Positions 60,228 to 64,000 of a stretch of DNA of 64,000 bases are shown here, piece by piece. Position 1 is the stretch's first letter; each line of letters begins with the position of its first letter. Below the pieces are notes generated by a model. It was not told where the DNA came from and searched no databases. It was given only the letters and a program-made list of their open reading frames with translations. Source of the stretch: Rhodamnia argentea (taxonomy: Eukaryota; Streptophyta; Magnoliopsida; Myrtales; Myrtaceae); NCBI RefSeq assembly GCF_020921035.1, contig NC_063152.1, positions 25,667,903 to 25,731,902 on the forward strand. The letters are read 5' to 3'. The position numbers were made by a program, and so were the translations under genes.

Positions 60228-60444
60228 TGTAATAGCCTAGGCTCACCATGCCTCCGCTGCATCACTTACAAGATATTGTCCGCTTTGGAATGCAGCACAA
60301 GGCTCGCTAACTCATCACGGTTTTGTTCCTTCGAGGGCCACCCATAAAACCCCCGAAAAACGCGTCTTGCAAGTCTAAAGAGAGCCTAGCCATATAAACC
60401 ATCAAAGAGCTCACTTCCTAGGCGATGTGGGACAGGATGTTACA
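60228..60444 (-). repeat. 3' LTR of the TRIM element
   Basis: 217 bp; contains GATATTGTCCGCTTTGG and GGCGATGTGGGACAGGATGT near its end in plus orientation. Because the element is minus-oriented, this is its 3' LTR. Confidence 0.85.
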
Positions 60445-60555
60445 TACTTCCTCCCTCGGTGGCACAGATGGGACTTTGTGCCCACAATGGCACCAGCAAG
60501 CGTCCACAATGGCACCAGCAAGCGCCCACTACTACCCCACATGCTATTGGGAGTT

Positions 60556-60568
60556 GGCTCTGATACCA
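60556..60568 (-). promoter_or_regulatory. Primer-binding site of the TRIM
   Basis: TGGTATCAGAGCC on the minus strand is the standard plant PBS matching the 3' end of tRNA-iMet. It is separated from the LTR at 60571 by two bases. Confidence 0.85.
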
Positions 60569-60570
60569 AC

Positions 60571-60787
60571 CGTAACGGCCTAGGCCCACTACGCCTTTGC
60601 TGCGTCACTTGCAAGATATTCTCTGCTTTGGAGTATAGCACAAGGCTCGTCAACTCCTCACGGTTTTATTCCTTCGAGAGCCGCCCATACAACCCCCGAA
60701 AAATGCATCTTGCAAGTCTAAGAAGGGTCTAGCCAAATAAACCATCCAAGACCTCACTTCCTAGGCGATGTGGGACAGGATGTTACA
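60571..60787 (-). repeat. 5' LTR of the TRIM element
   Basis: 217 bp, the same length as its partner, with CGTAACGGCC at the PBS side instead of TGTAATAGCC, so its terminal base has mutated. It ends in TGTTACA. Confidence 0.85.
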
Positions 60788-60984
60788 ATACGTGATCCGA
60801 ATAAAATGATTTGCTTAGGCCCGTGGGGCTAAAGCACGGTTGGAGGGCTTGGATAATTAACCCCGCCTATGCCAAGTTGATTTTACGAAATTAATTTACC
60901 ATATTTAACGAGGACATGCTTGGGTAAGGACTTTTGGGCTTCATACTCAAACCGATCCGCCCATGCTGATGTCACCCATTGATA

Positions 60985-61670
60985 GGGGAAAAGTACAAAA
61001 AGAAATCATAAATCTATTTCATTGGTGCCAATTCAATCCTAAGTTTTTCAATTGTACCAATTGAATCTTAAACCTTTTAACTATTTACCAACGTATTCCA
61101 TCGGCCAATTTCGGCCAGAAATTGCCGATATAGATGCCGACCATCCTATATGGCATGACAAATGCTAACATGGACAATTTTTAATTTTTTTAATTTTTTA
61201 TTTATTTTATTATTTTTTCTTTTTCTTCCTTTATTTTTTCTTCCCCAACTATGGGCCAATGAGGGCCTTTGCGCCCTCAATTAGATCCAGCGAGGGCGCA
61301 AAAGCCCTCGTCGACCAACACGTGACGGTGTCGACCCTTGGCCGGATCTAGGCGAGTGCTGCGACACCCTTGCCTATGGCTAGCGATGGTCCGCTGGTGA
61401 CTTTGTCGGCCCAAAGTTGTAATTAAAAAAAAAAAAAAAAAGAAAAAAGAAACATAAAGATATTAAGAACTATAAAATTCATTCATGTCGGCACCGGCTA
61501 TGCCACATAGAATGGTTGACGTCCATGTAAGTGATTTCCGCCAAAATTGCCCGGATAAACCTGTATTGACACATCGTCACCAGGTTAGGACTCAATTGGT
61601 ACAATTAACAAGTACATGACCGAATTGGTACCAATGCAATAGATTTATGACTTTCTTGGTACTTTCCCTA
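60985..61670. mobile_element. F1-like foldback element, variant, complete
   Basis: The left end GGGGAAAAGTACAAAAAGAA then ATCATAAATCTATTTCATTG pairs with the right end CAATGCAATAGATTTATGAC then TTTCTTGGTACTTTCCC. The GC-rich core (61250-61400) has GAGGGCCTTTGCGCCCTC pairing. The half elements at 37080 and 40760 are pieces of this variant. Confidence 0.75.
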
Positions 61671-61721
61671 TTTATTTTACATGTTTCTTTATATACTGCG
61701 GAAGCTCTTAATATCTATTAA

Positions 61722-61927
61722 GGGTGCGTTTGTTTCGAGAAAAAGTTTATAAGAGAGAAAAAATGTTTTCTTCTTTTCGGGTTAGAAAATTCATTTTCTT
61801 AACTCTAAACATGCATATTTTCTTTGACCATGAATGATTTTTCGTCGACCGAATATATTCAGCAAACCAAACGCGTGAAATTAAAAAAAAAATCATGAAA
61901 AATCCTTTCCCTCAAACAAGCACAACC
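61722..61927. mobile_element. Short TIR element, family F3
   Basis: It starts GGGTGCGTTTGTTTCGAG and ends CTCAAACAAGCACAACC as an inverted repeat. The interior GTCGACCGAATATATTCAGC followed by AAACCAAACG is shared with the element at 8459-8612. About 205 bp; non-coding. Confidence 0.65.
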
Positions 61928-64000
61928 GAAATAAGTCTCACTCCAGTGCAACTACATTACCCTGTTAGTGTTTGGGCGTGGGACGAAACCCTAATGTGTC
62001 ATGCCTCGTTGTAGAGAGATCCAAGAAGGATCTCAATCCCGAAACCCCAAATTACGTGAAAATAATGTAATGTCTAAGTAGGACCATACTCTACACGTTA
62101 AATACAAGTTAAATAAGAAAGGCTATGATATTCAACAAAGGTGAAATTTGTCCTTGTTTAATGCCAAACTGTCCTTGTTGCGTATAACATAAGGTTCTTT
62201 ATATTAAGAACGCATTATGCGATCCTCCCTTTGCTGCTTCTCTACGGCTAACGTACTTGATGCACGGCCCATCATTGTCTCCTCTGCTCTGTATTTGCCT
62301 TGTTGTTTTATCTGGCGAAGGCTCACCTTGCCCGGCAATCTTCTAGGACACATCCTACGGTCCCCCCCTTGACCTTTTCAGCAGTCAATTATTCCTTAAT
62401 TGCCGACCTACAGTGGGGCTGAGGATGTAATATTTTTAGGTCTTTTATATCAAATAAGCAAACGATCTGTCAATTCATGCGATAAAGAAATTTACACAAT
62501 CACCATCGAGAACGTAGAGAAGGCCGTCGCCCCATATTTTCTATGGCAGAAGGGGAGAGGTCGAGGGTTTGCACGCTCGAGCGAGGCGAGAGCTTGAGCT
62601 AATCCGTCCTGAAGGCATGTCGTATCATTTATCCTACCATTGTCGTATGAAGTGTTAAAAATCTTTGTTACACTCCCGATTATGAAAAAGACATCATAAA
62701 TACTATGACTTTCGTACGACGTTCACTTGAAAATCGTAAATTTTTCTTTCCAATCCTCTCTATTAAGTTCTGATCCATCCTGTGTTATTATCATCTTCTT
62801 GGCTGTTCGTATTTGAACGGTCATTCCTAAAAAAATTGAGTAAGTTTGAAAACGCTTACCTAATCTTGTTAGTAAGTGCTGGGACGACTTTGACAATTTG
62901 GCCATAGGTCTTTTGAATATGCGTCTGATCAATTTGAAGTTGATTTTGTGCCTAATTTGCCAAGGGTCAAGCTCTCTCTCGAGGAGGACGCGGCCGAATA
63001 TATTTATGTGGGGCAGGTTGGGGATGGTCGGGACGGACCTCTCCGAGTCGTTTCCCACTCATTTTCCTGCTTAATTAGCTATTCACACGTCAAGATTATC
63101 CTAAAATTTCGATAGGGCGGTACTTGTCAAAAAAATTAATTGCGGTAGGATGTTCTTGAATCGCCGATCTAAGCCAACCAAAGTATGCCAAGTGTTAACA
63201 ATTTATTTTCCTCTATAGCGTTTACACGTTTGCATGGGACGATAAGTTTGAATGAGATTATTGTGTATCGAGCGTATCGAAAACTTCGCTTCTTATTGGC
63301 GAATAACGGTTTGAAAATCAAGGCCCAGCAATAGTGACCCTGTGGGCGAGGCCCGATGGCCCCATCCATAGCCTGAGACATCATTGACCCCAAAGATTAT
63401 AATATGATATGAGTATCATCGCTTGATTTTCTGAAATAAACATTGGTCTCGTTAGTTATAAGTTAGGCAAGCAATAATCATCAAGTGTCATGCTCTTGTG
63501 TCCTTTTCAAGTTAGGTGATTACCTATCATCGGAGAAATATAAATTTCTGGCCAGTTATGCTCATTATCGTACGGTAAAAGTATCTTTTTTTTTTCTTTA
63601 TTCATGCTGGACAAGGAGGCGCACTCATATGATGTGGAAAATTCATAAATTTTTTATTTGATTCACATTAGGAAATGCATTTATTTTGGGGGCTGGGAGT
63701 ATATCAAGTTCGGTAATTACCAGGGATCTATGTGATAACGTTATTGTTATGTGGACCCTTTGAAGCCACGATGAGTTTCCTTTACGAGTTAGAGAAATTA
63801 AGCTTTCGTGTTGGACTTTCTAACACCGGATACTTTTATTTATTTATTTAACGTTTGTGACAAAATGAAAGTTGATGAGCTAACTTGTAATAATTTTAAG
63901 TTTTAAGGCTAACGTGCATCCCTCCCAAAATTTCAGAAGGTTTTGTTTAATTCCCTTAAAAAATATATATATAAATAATAATAAAAACGAAAAAGCGGGG
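61928..64000. other. Right end of window, no gene seen
   Basis: A family F2 terminal fragment (CTTTCGTACGACGTTCACTT) lies at about 62700-62750 without a partner end. A minus-strand frame of 111 codons at 62723-63058 has no recognisable domain and begins in that fragment. The rest is AT-rich and unrecognised. Confidence 0.4.

Larger units (their letters stand above)
60228..60787 (-). mobile_element. TRIM retrotransposon (terminal repeats in miniature)
   Basis: Two direct repeats of 217 bp (60228-60444 and 60571-60787) flank an internal segment of 126 bp. Each repeat ends in GGATGTTACA, and the first begins TGTAATAGCC. The primer-binding site TGGTATCAGAGCC, complementary to initiator-methionine tRNA, lies on the minus strand at 60568-60556, two bases from the right-hand repeat. 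A purine-rich tract (GAGGGAGGAAG on the minus strand) lies beside the other repeat. This fixes the orientation as minus. Flanking ATAAG and ATACG form a 5-bp target duplication with one mismatch. There is no coding capacity, as for TRIMs. The repeats differ by eye at roughly one base in six, so the insertion is old. Confidence 0.9.

Overview
This is nuclear DNA of a woody eudicot. GT-AG introns, plant gene families, TATA boxes at plant spacing, long AT-rich intergenic stretches and many small inverted-repeat elements all say so. The best guess is Eucalyptus or another Myrtaceae: the abundant foldback element with AT-rich arms and a GC-rich core looks like one I associate with that genus. The species assignment is inference from memory, not proof.

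Layout. Positions 1-28,000 hold three paralogous type-I pectin methylesterase genes (PME, inhibitor pro-domain plus catalytic domain): one on the minus strand (1108-2827) and two on the plus strand (9802-12283 and 24655-27420). All share one phase-1 intron at the same codon. Only the middle one reads through; the other two each carry a single-base frameshift. Between the second and third PME lies an old, diverged tandem array of three units (about 14.5-23.4 kb) with no intact gene. Positions 30,000-41,360 are a younger tandem duplication of a unit of about 3.7 kb carrying a secreted PMEI-domain gene on the minus strand. Both copies share a C-terminal frameshift and a lost cysteine. Copy 1 has also lost its start codon and promoter to a 5'-truncated Ty1/copia retrotransposon (32,900-36,846). 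A plasmodesmata-located-protein-type DUF26 gene follows on the minus strand (44013 to about 42033). Positions 45,000-55,500 are repeat-rich, including another tandem duplication split by three abutting TIR elements. An intronless SAUR gene lies at 56405-56941. The right end has no convincing gene but has a nearly complete TRIM retrotransposon (60228-60787) and more small elements.

How the genes relate. PMEs demethylesterify cell-wall pectin and PMEI proteins inhibit them, so the left two thirds is a pectin-modification neighbourhood in which most members are decaying. The DUF26 gene (plasmodesmata/wall) and the SAUR gene (auxin-driven expansion) are also wall- or growth-related, but nothing in the sequence ties them together as a pathway. 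No CRISPR array, operon, rRNA or standard tRNA gene was seen. The most interesting points are the PME frameshift that leaves a free inhibitor-like protein, the shared PMEI lesions, the copia-mediated loss of a PMEI 5' end, the tandem array with tRNA-like boxes, the nested foldback elements and the TRIM.
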